This document shows, in pieces, positions 33,161 through 43,165 of a DNA stretch of 64,000 bases. Positions within the stretch are counted from its first letter, which is position 1; each line of letters opens with the position of its first letter. The translations under genes were made by a program, and so were the position numbers. The notes under the pieces are model-generated. The model was not told the origin of the DNA. It saw only the letters and a program-made list of their open reading frames with translations, and made no database searches. This DNA comes from Geobacter sp. DSM 9736 (GTDB taxonomy: Bacteria > Desulfobacterota > Desulfuromonadia > Geobacterales > Geobacteraceae), in contig NZ_LT896716.1 in assembly GCF_900187405.1 (NCBI RefSeq), positions 1-64,000 of the forward strand. The letters are read 5' to 3'.

Positions 33161-35064
33161 ATGTCATCGATGTAACAGCCCTCCAGAAGCATTACGGCCT
33201 TCGCAACGTGCTCGACCAGGTCACATTCGCGGTGGGTGAGGAGGAAAAGGTTGGTCTGATAGGAGTGAACGGCAGCGGGAAATCCACCCTCCTCCGAATC
33301 CTGGCGCGGCTGGAAGATAGTGATGGCGGTACCATTGCCACCAAGCGCGGCGCACGGATCGGGTACCTTCCTCAGGAGCCGATTCTGGACGACACGTTGA
33401 CCGTGGGAGAGGAGATCGAACGGGGACTCGCGGAGATCCGCACTGCTCTTGCGGAATTCGGCGAAATAGCGCGACTCCTTGAGAAGGGGGGTGGGGACCC
33501 GAAACTTCTCGACCGTCAGGGAGAGCTGTCGGCGTGGATAGAGCATCATGGAGGATGGAATACCGACTACCGGATCAAACAGGTGATGGAGCACCTCGGT
33601 CTGACAGACTCCACCCAGCAGATCCTTGAACTTTCCGGTGGCACCAAACGTCGCGTCGCCCTGGCCCGGCTCCTCCTGGAGGCTCCCGACCTGCTGCTCC
33701 TCGACGAGCCGACGAACCATCTGGATGCAGAAACCACCGAATGGCTGCAGGAGTGGCTCAAGGCTTATCCCGGGGCAGTGATGCTCATAACCCATGACCG
33801 CTATTTCCTCGACCGGGTTGCGGGGCGGATGCTGGAGCTTGAGCAGGGTCGGGTGACAGGCTTTCCGGGCGGATATTCTGCATACCTGGAGGGAAAGGAG
33901 GCCCAGCTTGCCCAGGAGGCGCGCGCCGAATCGCGGCTCCTCAACCTCCTGCGCATCGAGACAGCCTGGATCCGGCGCGGCGCCAAGGCTCGCACGACGA
34001 AACAGAAAGCACGCATCGACCGTTATCAGCAGTTGCAGGATAAGGCCGTGCGGGTCACACGAAGGGAAACCAGGCTCGACTTCGGCGGCGAGGCGGAGCT
34101 GGGAGGCACGATCCTGGAGCTTGCCGACGTGAGAAAAGGGTACGGGGAGAAGGTCCTGGTGGAGGGACTGACTTTCGGCATGAAACGGGGGGACAGGGTC
34201 GGCATCATCGGCCCCAACGGCTGCGGGAAAACGACCCTGCTGCGTATGGTCATCGGTGAGGAGCTGCCCGATTCGGGGAAGGTGGTGCTGGGGAAGAAGA
34301 CCCGTATAGCCTATTTCGACCAGCAGCGTGCGCTTCTCGATCCGGAGGCCACCATCTACGATTTCTTCGGCGATGGTGACTATGTCACTGTTCGCGGCGA
34401 GCGGCGCCACAAAATCGGCTACCTTGAGGACTTCCTCTTCCGGCCCGACGACCGCCGGCGGAAAATAGGTACGCTTTCGGGTGGAGAGAAGAGCCGGCTG
34501 ATCCTTGCCAGGCTTATGCTGGAGGAGGCGAACCTCCTCATCCTCGACGAGCCCACCAACGATCTCGACATCCCGACCCTGCAGCTCCTCGATGCAGCCC
34601 TGACCGACTTCCCCGGCTGTGTCCTGGTAGTGACCCATGACCGGTTTTTTCTGGACAAGGTAGCCACCGGGATTCTCGCGTTCGGGCAGGGGGGACGAGC
34701 TACGTTCTACGAGGGGAACTATACTCTGTACCGGCAACTGAAAGACGAGGAAGAGCAACCGCAGCCCGTATCGGGAAAATCTGCGCCTCAGGCCCGCCGA
34801 GAAGAGAAACAGAAGCCGAAGCGCGGGCTTACCTACGCGGAGCGGCTTGAACTGGAGCGGGTCGAAGCGGAGATAGCCGAGCTGGAGGGGCGGAAGGCGG
34901 AAGTAGAACGGATGCTGGCCGATCCTTCGGGGTATGAAGGGTTTCCGGGTGGGATCGGTGCACTTTCCAGCGATTACGATGAGGTTCAGCGGCTGCTCTC
35001 GGAACGCTACGATCGCTGGGAAGAGCTGGAACTGAAAAAGGAGGAGGGTACATGCCGACCCTGA
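33157..35064 (+). CDS. ABC-F family ATPase, Uup-like
   Basis: This 635-residue soluble protein has two ABC domains. Walker A sites are GVNGSGKSTL (about 37) and GPNGCGKTTL (about 353). Signature motifs are LSGGTKRRVALARLLL and LSGGEKSRLILARLML. The domains are joined by a basic linker (RRGAKARTTKQKARIDRYQQ). The C terminus is a coiled coil, as in Uup. ABC-F proteins act on ribosomes or on DNA-related processes rather than in transport. It overlaps the next gene by 13 bases. Confidence 0.92.
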   Translation: MNVIDVTALQKHYGLRNVLDQVTFAVGEEEKVGLIGVNGSGKSTLLRILARLEDSDGGTIATKRGARIGYLPQEPILDDTLTVGEEIERGLAEIRTALAEFGEIARLLEKGGGDPKLLDRQGELSAWIEHHGGWNTDYRIKQVMEHLGLTDSTQQILELSGGTKRRVALARLLLEAPDLLLLDEPTNHLDAETTEWLQEWLKAYPGAVMLITHDRYFLDRVAGRMLELEQGRVTGFPGGYSAYLEGKEAQLAQEARAESRLLNLLRIETAWIRRGAKARTTKQKARIDRYQQLQDKAVRVTRRETRLDFGGEAELGGTILELADVRKGYGEKVLVEGLTFGMKRGDRVGIIGPNGCGKTTLLRMVIGEELPDSGKVVLGKKTRIAYFDQQRALLDPEATIYDFFGDGDYVTVRGERRHKIGYLEDFLFRPDDRRRKIGTLSGGEKSRLILARLMLEEANLLILDEPTNDLDIPTLQLLDAALTDFPGCVLVVTHDRFFLDKVATGILAFGQGGRATFYEGNYTLYRQLKDEEEQPQPVSGKSAPQARREEKQKPKRGLTYAERLELERVEAEIAELEGRKAEVERMLADPSGYEGFPGGIGALSSDYDEVQRLLSERYDRWEELELKKEEGTCRP

Positions 35065-35489
35065 TGTTCATGCTGATGATGTTCTGTGCGGGAATAACGG
35101 TTGCACTGCAGCCTTCCATAAACGCGCGGCTGGCGCAGAAGGTGGGGATCCTGGAGAGTGCCTGCATCTCCTTCGCCGTCGGTACGGTTGCACTGCTGCT
35201 GGTGGTCCTCGTTTCCGGCAGGGTCGGCTTTCGCGGAGCCGGCGGGGCACTGTGGTGGGAGTGGACCGGAGGGCTCCTGGGGGCGCTGTTCGTTTCGACT
35301 ACCATAGTTGCAGTGCCCAGGATCGGTACCGCAGCGGCGATGGCCGCCACCATAGCCGCGCAGTTGATGACCGGCATACTTCTCGATCATTTCGGGCTTT
35401 TCGGGCTCAAGCAGGTTCCCTTCGATCTTAAACGGCTTGCGGGAATGCTTCTTCTCCTGGCGGGCGCGGCGCTGGTCTTCCGCCGCTGA
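35052..35489 (+). CDS. DMT family transporter, DUF606/YdcZ type
   Basis: This 145-residue protein has five membrane helices and the DUF606 pattern FCAGITVALQPSINARLAQKVG, WWEWTGGLLGALFVSTTIVAVPRIG. It is half the size of usual drug/metabolite exporters, so it probably works as a dimer. The substrate is unknown. It overlaps the ABC-F gene by 13 bases and is followed by a bidirectional terminator. Confidence 0.85.
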   Translation: MPTLMFMLMMFCAGITVALQPSINARLAQKVGILESACISFAVGTVALLLVVLVSGRVGFRGAGGALWWEWTGGLLGALFVSTTIVAVPRIGTAAAMAATIAAQLMTGILLDHFGLFGLKQVPFDLKRLAGMLLLLAGAALVFRR

Positions 35490-35518
35490 GAGAATCGCCA
35501 GCGCCACCTGTCGTTCAT

Positions 35519-35550
35519 AAAAAAAAGCCCTTAGAAGGGCTTTTTTTATG
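35519..35550. terminator. bidirectional intrinsic terminator
   Basis: AAAAAAGCCCTT pairs with AAGGGCTTTTTTT between the converging transporter and chemoreceptor genes. The long A and T runs suit both directions. Confidence 0.93.
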
Positions 35551-35563
35551 AGTGTTCTGCCCG

Positions 35564-37147
35564 TCATGCACGCAGCTTGAACCGCCCTACCTGCTGCTGA
35601 AGGTCTTCCGACAGCTCGGTCAGCCTGGTTGCAGCTGCGGCGGTTTCCTGGGCGCCCCGTGAGGTTTCCTGGACGACGTTCGTGATCATGTGGATGTTGC
35701 TGCTGATCTCGCTCGTGGTCGAATTCTGCTGCTCCGCTGCGGTTGCGATCTGGTTTACCTGCATGGTGACCGAATTGATCTTGTCGAGGATTTCACGAAG
35801 AGCATCCCCTGATCTGCCGGCCTCTTCGGTCCCTTTTTCCACTTCCCGCACACCCTCTTCCATGGTATTGACCGCGCTCTTTGTGTCGAGCTGGATGGTT
35901 TTGATCATCTCGCCTATTTCTCTTGTCGCTTTGGTCGTACGTTCCGCCAGGGCGCGCACTTCGTCCGCCACCACGGCGAAGCCGCGTCCCTGCTCTCCGG
36001 CGCGAGCCGCTTCTATTGCAGCATTCAGGGCGAGCAGGTTGGTTTGATCGGCTATATCCTCTATGGTCCCTATTATCTCGCCGATATGGTCCGAACGCTT
36101 TCCAAGGACCTCGATGGTGGAAGCGGACTGCTTGACCTTCCCGGCGATCTGGTTCATTACCGCTACGGTCTTTTCGACCACTGCGGTTCCTGCCTGGGCA
36201 GATTCCGTTGCCACCTTGGATTCCTCGGCGGCATTGAGGCAGTTCTCGGCTATTTCGCACGAGGTGGCAGCCATCTCCTCGCTTGCAGTGGCTACCGTGC
36301 CGGTCTGGGTCACTGCGTCGCCGATCCCCTCAACCATCTTTCCAGAGGTGGCCGAAAGTTGACCGGCCGCGGCGGAAAGGTCGGTGGCGGTCTGCGCTAT
36401 GCGGGAAACCATGTCGTGCATCTTTTCCATCAGCCGGTTTATACCATCCGCCAGGCTCCCTATTTCATCGTCAGAAGAATGATCCAGCTTCTTCGTCAGG
36501 TCGCCACCGCCGCTCGCCAGTTCATCTACTGTGGAGGAGAAGTGGAGGATGTGCCGAATTATCGCCCTGCTGAAGAACAGGTACATGGTTACGAGCAGCA
36601 GCAGGAATGCAGTCACTCCCGCTGCCACGAGCGCAAGTGTAAGCTTCCGAGAGCTGTCATACCCTTCCTGGATCGATGTGGTGAGTAGGAGACCGCCCAG
36701 GTACCTGGGGCCGGAGTCGTGGCATGACTGGCACCGCTGTTCGTTCAGCAGCGGAACAGCCATGTTGAGGGTGTGTACGCCGTTCGCTACTGTTTCGAAC
36801 TCCACGGGCTGCCCCTTCTCGAATGCCTGTTTGACGGAGGGAATGGGTGCTCCGGCCTCCTTTTCGGTCTCCTTCCCATCGGCGTCCGTTATTTTCAGGT
36901 CCAGGAGGAACTTTCTTTCTTTAGCTTCCCTTATATAGCGGCTGACCTCTTTGGAGTCCCCCTTCATCATGTATTCGTCAATATCCTTGAGGATGATCGC
37001 TGCGACGTTCCGGGTCTGGTTCCGCTCGAGCTTCATGGTTGCGTTCCACTGGAGCCAGATCGAGATGGCCCCGAGGGAAACGAATCCGATGGTGAGGGTG
37101 GCTCCAAGAATCGCGAGTACCTTGAAAGTCAGCTTTTTCTTTAGCAT
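35564..37147 (-). CDS. methyl-accepting chemotaxis protein with c-type haem motif in the sensor domain
   Basis: This is a 527-residue chemoreceptor. Membrane segment 1 is at about residues 8-32 and segment 2 at about 170-192. The periplasmic sensor between them contains [10 protein letters not shown], so Cys139, Cys142 and His143 form a c-haem site. HAMP, then the signalling helices follow, with the conserved tip [29 protein letters not shown] split over about 20 residues each side of 390. The sensor may read redox state, oxygen or NO. A cytochrome gene diverges from it. Confidence 0.92.
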   Translation of the reverse strand: MLKKKLTFKVLAILGATLTIGFVSLGAISIWLQWNATMKLERNQTRNVAAIILKDIDEYMMKGDSKEVSRYIREAKERKFLLDLKITDADGKETEKEAGAPIPSVKQAFEKGQPVEFETVANGVHTLNMAVPLLNEQRCQSCHDSGPRYLGGLLLTTSIQEGYDSSRKLTLALVAAGVTAFLLLLVTMYLFFSRAIIRHILHFSSTVDELASGGGDLTKKLDHSSDDEIGSLADGINRLMEKMHDMVSRIAQTATDLSAAAGQLSATSGKMVEGIGDAVTQTGTVATASEEMAATSCEIAENCLNAAEESKVATESAQAGTAVVEKTVAVMNQIAGKVKQSASTIEVLGKRSDHIGEIIGTIEDIADQTNLLALNAAIEAARAGEQGRGFAVVADEVRALAERTTKATREIGEMIKTIQLDTKSAVNTMEEGVREVEKGTEEAGRSGDALREILDKINSVTMQVNQIATAAEQQNSTTSEISSNIHMITNVVQETSRGAQETAAAATRLTELSEDLQQQVGRFKLRA

Positions 37148-37328
37148 ATATTCACACTCCTTCGTTTCTACACCGGCACATAACGTTGGTTCATCGTATC
37201 GACCGCCACCATTCAATCTTTAGTGTGAAACTACGTCGGGCCTCAGAGGTGGCCTTGCGCGTTTTGCTAAAGACCCCGGAGGGTGGGGACGATATGAAGC
37301 CTTAAAACATGATCTTGAAGGAGCACAT

Positions 37329-37418
37329 ATGAATGAACCAGTCGTTCAGGTTCCAGCTTCAGGCTTTGTTCTAGCCGATATTGCCGATCTCGCGGCGGAG
37401 ACCGGGAGGGAAACATGA
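37329..37418 (+). CDS. 29-residue small reading frame ahead of a cytochrome gene
   Basis: ATG at 37329 follows AAGGAG at five bases and encodes a 29-residue peptide with the middle ASGFVLADIADLAAETG. Its stop overlaps the cytochrome start in ATGA. An even shorter frame, MILKEHI, ends in an ATGA overlap with this one. It may be a leader peptide for translational coupling. It has no known family and may be chance. Confidence 0.4.
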   Translation: MNEPVVQVPASGFVLADIADLAAETGRET

Positions 37419-37777
37419 GGAAATCAATTCTGATAGCAGTCATCGCAGCCCTCATGGCTGCCGCACCTTCGCATGCGGGTGTCAAGACTGTGGGACGGGG
37501 GGATACCCTCAATTTCGATCCCTCCGGCTTCCCTCCCGCAATGAGGACCAACTTCGATATCCTGAGGATCAAGTGTGTGAAATGCCACACTATGGAACGC
37601 ACGGTCGTGGCAATAACTACCGGAATTGCTCCCATCACTTCACAGCCCTTCGACCGGAACGCGACCAAGATGTACGGCATAAAGATGATGCGCAAGCCTG
37701 ACTCCAACATGAACAAGCAGGAGGTCAAGGCCACGGTGGATCTGATGAATTATCTGCTTGACCAGGCGGCGCGCTGA
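37415..37777 (+). CDS. periplasmic monohaem c-type cytochrome
   Basis: This is a 120-residue protein with a cleavable signal (MRKSILIAVIAALMAAAPSHA). One haem site, KCVKCHTME, lies near residue 53. The Met-rich second half (MYGIKMMRKPDSNMNKQE) may supply the distal ligand. GGGAGG precedes the start. It is followed after 27 bases by a binding-protein gene and diverges from the haem-containing chemoreceptor, suggesting a shared redox or sensing function. Confidence 0.88.
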   Translation: MRKSILIAVIAALMAAAPSHAGVKTVGRGDTLNFDPSGFPPAMRTNFDILRIKCVKCHTMERTVVAITTGIAPITSQPFDRNATKMYGIKMMRKPDSNMNKQEVKATVDLMNYLLDQAAR

Positions 37778-37804
37778 ATAACGGTCTGAGCAAAGGAGGA
37801 TCTT

Positions 37805-38551
37805 ATGAATAAAGCTGCGTGGATATTTTTTCTCCTGTTGACCGCCTGGCCGTTTTCTGGCCGGGCCGAGGAGATAGTGATTGCAGGGGGAGGGGCGGCC
37901 ATCGCACACGTTTTCGCCCCAATGAAGGAGGATTTCGAGAAGAACACCGGAATAGTCCTTACACTTAAGCCGATGAATGCGGTTAAGGCGCTTGTCACGC
38001 TTCAGGAGGAGAAAGCCGATGCGGCAACGGCCGCGCATTCGTTGAGGGACCTCGTGCAGAACGGCGCCCGGGACGGAATCAAGCTTGACGCTTCCGCATT
38101 CAGGAGCATGGAGGTCGCGCAGAATCGCCTCGTGGTCATGGTCAACAAGGCGAACCGGATTTCCGCCCTCGACAGGTCTCAGCTGCGGGACCTCTTCTCC
38201 GGCAGGATCACCAACTGGAAAGAGCTGGGAGGAGCCGACGAGCCTGTCACCGTCGTGTGGGGGACGGACACTGTCGGGCAGAATTCCCAGTTCGTAAGGG
38301 AGGTTCTGGATGGGGAGCCGGTGTCTTCTGCTGCGCTGAAAGTCACCGACTACCTGAGCATCAGGGACAAGGTCGCATCCGTTCCGGGTGCCGTGGGGAT
38401 AGATCCTCAAGGCTTTGTGAATGCGAGCATTAATGTCCCGGATATACCCCTGATATCGAGTCCGATCATGCTGTTCACCAAGGGAGAGCCTCCGCCCAAG
38501 ATCAAAAAGCTCCTGGAGTTTTACGAAGCGGAGTTCTCCTTTGTCCAGTGA
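37805..38551 (+). CDS. PstS-like periplasmic substrate-binding protein
   Basis: This is a 248-residue protein with a signal peptide (LLTAWPFSGRA). The fold is that of phosphate-type binding proteins: IVIAGGGAAIAHVFAPMKEDFEKNTG, LVVMVNKANRISALDRSQL and LRDLFSGRITNWKELGG, the last being the usual PstS block. The typical phosphate ligands are not all evident, so the ligand is open. There is no permease gene nearby. It may feed a chemoreceptor instead of a transporter, since an MCP gene follows. Confidence 0.83.
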   Translation: MNKAAWIFFLLLTAWPFSGRAEEIVIAGGGAAIAHVFAPMKEDFEKNTGIVLTLKPMNAVKALVTLQEEKADAATAAHSLRDLVQNGARDGIKLDASAFRSMEVAQNRLVVMVNKANRISALDRSQLRDLFSGRITNWKELGGADEPVTVVWGTDTVGQNSQFVREVLDGEPVSSAALKVTDYLSIRDKVASVPGAVGIDPQGFVNASINVPDIPLISSPIMLFTKGEPPPKIKKLLEFYEAEFSFVQ

Positions 38552-38744
38552 TGTTTTCGCTGGCGAAGCTGCGTCAATAGGCGCTAATGCGCCGGTTTCA
38601 CTTGTGAATCACTGACTGTTCTGCTATAAAACATACGCCCGAAGGGGGCAACGGTGCGTGCGGTTCATCTGCAGCACCGTCCTCTTTTTTTGTGGCGAGC
38701 CGGCGACGGTGACGATCCACCCTGCCGGTGAACGGAGAAAAAAG

Positions 38745-40892
38745 ATGGTGCGAAACTCGAAGTTAGGGGTCCGGCTTATCGGATCGTTCATGATCATGGC
38801 GCTCATCGTCGGGATCACCGGCGCATATGGCGTAATCAGCATGAACCGGGTTGCGGATCGGACCCAGAACATGCTGAAGAACCTGGCGAGCCAGCAGAAG
38901 CTCATCCTCCACATGATCGTGACGCAGAAGGATTGTCGTGTGTCGCTCCTCCAGGCGGCGGTGATCGGCAATGCCGAAAAACTCGAGGAGTACGCCGAAG
39001 ATTATGAGGTCAAAAGTGAGCTTTTCAAAAGCCAGTGCGGATATATCCTCAAAGGGAACGATAAGCTGGGGATCAAGCCGGCTTCCCCCGGAAGCGATAT
39101 CGAAAAACGGACCATTGCCGCCCTTTCCCACTGGTCATCCTTCGAAGAAGTAGCCGGGCAGCTTCTGGCGGCGAAGCGTGCCGGATCGGATGTGGAGCGC
39201 CTTGCGGGCGAGCGCCTCGACGAGGTCAGCGACAAGGCGAAGGAGGCGGTGGACGACCTCCTGATCGCCGTAGGAACAAAGATCACCGATGCAAACAAAG
39301 AAATAGAGTGGATTCAGAGCACCTCCGGCCTCACCTTCACCGCGGTGATCATCGCTGCGGTCATCCTGGGCCTCGCTCTCGGCCTCTTCACGACTCGCAA
39401 TCTCGTTAAGCGGATCAGCACCATGGCTCAGGCCATCAACCAGGGGGCAGAGGGAGATCTGAGAACCCGGCTGAGTGTCGATTCAACCGATGAACTCGGT
39501 GTCCTCGCCGCGGATTACAACACGATGGTAGCCCGTCTCGGAGAAGGGATCGGGAAAGTCAACGCTTCTGCCGGGGAGCTCACGTCGATCTCCGCGGGAA
39601 TTGCCGATGCGTCGAAGCAGGTTTCCTCGTCGGCGAACCTCCAGGCGGATAGCATCGGCAAAACTTCCGCTGCAGTATCGGACATAAACGAATCCATTAT
39701 CGGAGTTGCTAAAGGGGTGGAACTGCTGTCGCAGTCCACATCGGAAAGCTCTTCTTCCATTCTCGAAATGGCGGCTAGCATAGATGAGGTAGCTCAGAAC
39801 ATGGAGAACCTGACCATGGCGGTCGAAGAGGTGAGCTCCTCCATAATCGAGATGGCTGCATCCATCAAGCAGGTCGATAAAGGCGTCATCACCCTCATGG
39901 ATGCTTCCAACACTACCGCTTCTTCTATCATGCAGATGGACAACTCCATCAAGCAGGTGGAGATGAGCGCCAAGGAAACAGCCGAGATTTCGGAGGAGGC
40001 ACGTCGGGACGCGGAGGAGGGAAGACAGGCGGTGGAGGCCGCCATCCTCGGGATGGGGGAGATAAAGCGCTCCTCCCGCATTGCGTCCGAGGCCATAGAA
40101 TCATTGTCTGCCAAGGCCGAGGATATCGGTACCATCCTTTCCGTGATCGACGAAGTAGCGGAGCAGACGAATCTTCTGGCCCTCAACGCTGCAATCATCG
40201 CTTCACAGGCAGGTGAACACGGCAAGGGGTTCGCCGTTGTCGCCGACGAGATAAAAGAGCTGGCGGAGCGTACAAGCAGCTCGATCCGTGAGATAGCCCT
40301 GGTCATAAAAGGTGTTCAGGACGAGACGATCCGTGCGGTGGAGGCCATCAACGAATCGGAAAAGACCATCGCGGGTGGTGAACTTCTATCCCAGAAGTCG
40401 GGAGAAGCCCTCATCAAGATCGTGACCGGGGTCGAAAAGTCAACGGAGCGGATGGCGGAGATAGCCCGGGCAACCGTGGAGCAGTCCCGCGGCAGCCAGG
40501 TCATCAGGTTCGCCATGGAGCGGGTATCCGACATGGTGGAGCAGATCGCAAAGGCGACGCGGGAGCAGGGGCAGGGGAGCGAAATGATCACTGCCTCCGT
40601 GGAGCGCATGAAACAGCTCACGACGAAGGTGCGGATCTCCACACGGGAGCAGAGCAACGCAGGCAGCTTTGTCGCGAGATCGACGGAAGACATAACCCGG
40701 ATGATCCAGCAGATCAAGATGGCGTGCGACGAGCAGAGCAGGGGGAGCAGCCAGATCGTCGTTGCCATGAAAGACATAGAGCAGTCCACTACGATAAATC
40801 TGGATGCCACTGCGGTTCTGAACCGGGCAGTCGGCAACCTCCTGGAGCAGGCGGAGGTCATGCAGCGGGAGATGGGCGTTTTCAAGACCTGA
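38745..40892 (+). CDS. methyl-accepting chemotaxis protein
   Basis: This is a 715-residue chemoreceptor. A four-helix-bundle-type periplasmic domain lies between membrane segments at about residues 10-32 and 200-222. HAMP follows ([18 protein letters not shown]). A very long signalling coiled coil has the tip [18 protein letters not shown] and [20 protein letters not shown] near residue 480. The tip reads [13 protein letters not shown] rather than the common [15 protein letters not shown] precedes the start at 38745. It probably belongs with the preceding binding protein. Confidence 0.9.
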   Translation: MVRNSKLGVRLIGSFMIMALIVGITGAYGVISMNRVADRTQNMLKNLASQQKLILHMIVTQKDCRVSLLQAAVIGNAEKLEEYAEDYEVKSELFKSQCGYILKGNDKLGIKPASPGSDIEKRTIAALSHWSSFEEVAGQLLAAKRAGSDVERLAGERLDEVSDKAKEAVDDLLIAVGTKITDANKEIEWIQSTSGLTFTAVIIAAVILGLALGLFTTRNLVKRISTMAQAINQGAEGDLRTRLSVDSTDELGVLAADYNTMVARLGEGIGKVNASAGELTSISAGIADASKQVSSSANLQADSIGKTSAAVSDINESIIGVAKGVELLSQSTSESSSSILEMAASIDEVAQNMENLTMAVEEVSSSIIEMAASIKQVDKGVITLMDASNTTASSIMQMDNSIKQVEMSAKETAEISEEARRDAEEGRQAVEAAILGMGEIKRSSRIASEAIESLSAKAEDIGTILSVIDEVAEQTNLLALNAAIIASQAGEHGKGFAVVADEIKELAERTSSSIREIALVIKGVQDETIRAVEAINESEKTIAGGELLSQKSGEALIKIVTGVEKSTERMAEIARATVEQSRGSQVIRFAMERVSDMVEQIAKATREQGQGSEMITASVERMKQLTTKVRISTREQSNAGSFVARSTEDITRMIQQIKMACDEQSRGSSQIVVAMKDIEQSTTINLDATAVLNRAVGNLLEQAEVMQREMGVFKT

Positions 40893-41069
40893 GGCAGGCT
40901 CGCAGGAAGGTCGTTCCGCGGAAGCGTATCCCGCCCCTACGGCCTCCCACCTTCCACCCAACCCCTCTCCGTCTCATCTCGGCAGGCTTTCAGAAAGCTA
41001 AAACAAAACTGAACAAATCTCTAAGAATCGCCAGTCCTTCTTATTGCTGGAAGAACGAACGGAGGTCAT

Positions 41070-41894
41070 GTGGGAAGATTAAGTGAAACCTTTGCCCGTC
41101 TGAAGAAGAGCGGAGAGAAGGCGCTAGTTACATTCATAACGGCAGGAGACCCCGATCTCGCCGTCACCGAAAAGCTGATCCCCATACTGGCTGAAGCAGG
41201 GGCTGACGTAATCGAGCTGGGGATCCCGTTCTCCGACCCGATGGCTGATGGACCGACTATCCAGAAATCTTCCGAGCGTGCCCTCGCTTCCGGGACGACT
41301 CTCCCGGACATACTGGAGATGGTGAAACGGGTTCGCCGTCATTCCCAGGTCCCCTTGGTGCTTATGGGGTACTATAATCCCATTTTCCTCTACGGCCAGG
41401 ATAGGTTTGCCACAGATGCCGTTGCGGCGGGTGTCGACGGTGTCCTCCTTGTTGATCTTCCTCCCGAGGAAGCGGAAGTCTTCAAGGCTAAGGCTAAGGA
41501 GGCGGGGCTCGATACGGTATTTCTCCTGACCCCGACGGCAAACGCCGGGAGGATTGCCCAGGTCCGGCGTTTCGGCAGCGGCTTCGTCTACTACGTGTCG
41601 GTCACCGGGGTCACGGGAGCAAGGAGCTCGGTGGACGCCTCTGTGTTCGAACGTGTCGCCGAGATACGCGGGCAACTGAAGCTGCCGGTCGCCGTCGGTT
41701 TCGGAATCTCCTCTCCTGAGCAGGCAGCGCAGGTCGCGAAAGTTGCGGACGGCGTTGTGGTGGGAAGCGCCATCGTGAAGCTGTTCGAGGAATTCCATGG
41801 AGATGAGCTGAGTTCAAGGCTTGCCGTCTTTGTGAGGGGGTTGAAGGAGGGGATTGCACGGACGGCCGACGCGCCTGAGGGTAGGGTGAAATGA
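41070..41894 (+). CDS. trpA: tryptophan synthase alpha subunit
   Basis: This 274-residue TIM barrel releases indole from indole-glycerol phosphate. [16 protein letters not shown], the catalytic Glu in [16 protein letters not shown], the catalytic Asp in [12 protein letters not shown], and [12 protein letters not shown] and VGFGIS are all present. The start is GTG after GGAGGTCAT; a nearby ATG is out of frame. It is separated from trpB by about 10.5 kb of unrelated genes but is followed by accD and folC. Confidence 0.97.
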   Translation: MGRLSETFARLKKSGEKALVTFITAGDPDLAVTEKLIPILAEAGADVIELGIPFSDPMADGPTIQKSSERALASGTTLPDILEMVKRVRRHSQVPLVLMGYYNPIFLYGQDRFATDAVAAGVDGVLLVDLPPEEAEVFKAKAKEAGLDTVFLLTPTANAGRIAQVRRFGSGFVYYVSVTGVTGARSSVDASVFERVAEIRGQLKLPVAVGFGISSPEQAAQVAKVADGVVVGSAIVKLFEEFHGDELSSRLAVFVRGLKEGIARTADAPEGRVK

Positions 41895-41970
41895 ATTGAC
41901 ACTACCATCCTTTTCCGGTAATAGACGGGTTTATTGAGGCTAAAATCGTTCCACTGAGGTTATAAAAGAC

Positions 41971-42822
41971 ATGGCATGGTTCAGAAGAGAAAAGGCTCCG
42001 CTTCTACAGGCGGAAGGGAAGAAGGTCCGGGTTCCGGAAGGACTGTGGACCAAGTGCTCGAACTGCAACGCCACCCTCTATACCAAAGAGCTGGAAAAGA
42101 ACCTGAACGTCTGCCCGACGTGCAATTTCCACTTTCGCATCTCCGCGCGAAAAAGGCTGGAGCTGCTCCTGGACGAAGGTAGCTTTGTAGAGCATGACGC
42201 CGGGATGGTGTCGGTGGATTTTCTGAAGTTCAAGGACTCCAAGAGCTACCAGGACCGGATAGATGCTGCCGTCGCCAAGGGAGGCTCAAAGGACGCGGTC
42301 ATCTGCGGCTCCGGTGCTGTGGACGGAACCCCGGTGCATATCTCTGTCTTCGATTTTTCCTTCATGGGGGGAAGCATGGGCAGCGTCGTAGGGGAGAAGA
42401 TCACACGTGCCATCGAGCGGGGCGTTGAGGAAAACACGCCCGTCATCGTCGTATCCGCATCCGGAGGGGCGAGGATGCAGGAGAGCATTCTCTCTCTCAT
42501 GCAGATGGCCAAGACTTCCGCCGCTCTGGCTAAACTGCGCCGGAAGGGACTTCCGTTCGTTTCCATCCTGACCGACCCGACCACCGGAGGTGTAACCGCC
42601 AGCTTCGCCATGCTTGGAGACATCAACATGGCGGAGCCGAAGGCGCTCATAGGTTTTGCAGGCCCCCGCGTCATCGAGCAGACCATCCGTCAGAAACTCC
42701 CGGAAGGTTTCCAGCGCGCCGAGTACCTCCTCGACCACGGGATGGTAGATGTCATCGTGGACAGGAAAGACATGAAGGAGAGGTTGTCGCAGATCCTCAA
42801 GATGCTCTGCCACGCCTGTTAG
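41971..42822 (+). CDS. accD: acetyl-CoA carboxylase carboxyltransferase subunit beta
   Basis: This 283-residue protein is the beta half of the carboxyltransferase that makes malonyl-CoA. The N-terminal zinc ribbon is CSNC and CPTC (about residues 29-51). The crotonase-like part has VVSASGGARMQESILSLMQMAK and VSILTDPTTGGVTASFAMLGD, with the oxyanion Gly pairs. The length is normal. A palindromic element starts one base after the stop. Confidence 0.96.
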   Translation: MAWFRREKAPLLQAEGKKVRVPEGLWTKCSNCNATLYTKELEKNLNVCPTCNFHFRISARKRLELLLDEGSFVEHDAGMVSVDFLKFKDSKSYQDRIDAAVAKGGSKDAVICGSGAVDGTPVHISVFDFSFMGGSMGSVVGEKITRAIERGVEENTPVIVVSASGGARMQESILSLMQMAKTSAALAKLRRKGLPFVSILTDPTTGGVTASFAMLGDINMAEPKALIGFAGPRVIEQTIRQKLPEGFQRAEYLLDHGMVDVIVDRKDMKERLSQILKMLCHAC

Positions 42823-42823
42823 A

Positions 42824-42942
42824 GGTTGCTGAAAAGCAGCCATCTCGCCGCCGTCCTCGAAAGCCGCCTTGTGCGGCGTAGCGCGGCTACGCCTCCGCGG
42901 GGCTTTCTGCGGGTGCGACGATCTGGCTGCTTTTGAGCAACC
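42824..42942. repeat. 119-nt palindromic element, copy 5, after accD
   Basis: This is the forward orientation with arms GGTTGCTGAAAAGCAGCC and GGCTGCTTTTGAGCAACC, which pair nearly perfectly, and the full core. Against copy 1, two base pairs in the arms changed on both sides together. It begins one base after the accD stop. Confidence 0.92.
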
Positions 42943-42988
42943 TGAGGTTAAAACAGCGTAAGGTCACATCTTTCGCAAAGGTTAAAGC

Positions 42989-43104
42989 GGCGCCAGATTC
43001 GCGATGATTCCGTCGTCGGCGACGACCGATGGCCCGCAGGCGTAGCAACGCTACGTCGAGGAGCCTGAGGAGAAGCCGGCGGCGGAAGGGCGCGAATATG
43101 GCGT
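42989..43104. repeat. diverged palindromic element, copy 6, before folC
   Basis: GGCGCCAGATTCGCG and CGCGAATATGGCG are the outer arms. The inside keeps CCCGCAGGCGTAGC, GCTACGTCGAGGAG and GCCGGCGGCGGAAG but has drifted from the family core. It is the weakest copy. Confidence 0.6.
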
Positions 43105-43125
43105 CGCCTCCCCCGCCCAATTTGG

Positions 43126-43154
43126 TGGACTTTTCCCCCCCCATTCCCTATAAT
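43126..43154 (+). promoter_or_regulatory. possible folC promoter with perfect -10 box
   Basis: TATAAT at 43149-43154 is preceded, 17 bases upstream, by TGGACT, a poor -35. Transcription would begin about five bases before the folC ATG, so the transcript would be almost leaderless. No ribosome site precedes the ATG, which fits. Confidence 0.45.
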
Positions 43155-43165
43155 CCCCGCCTGTC

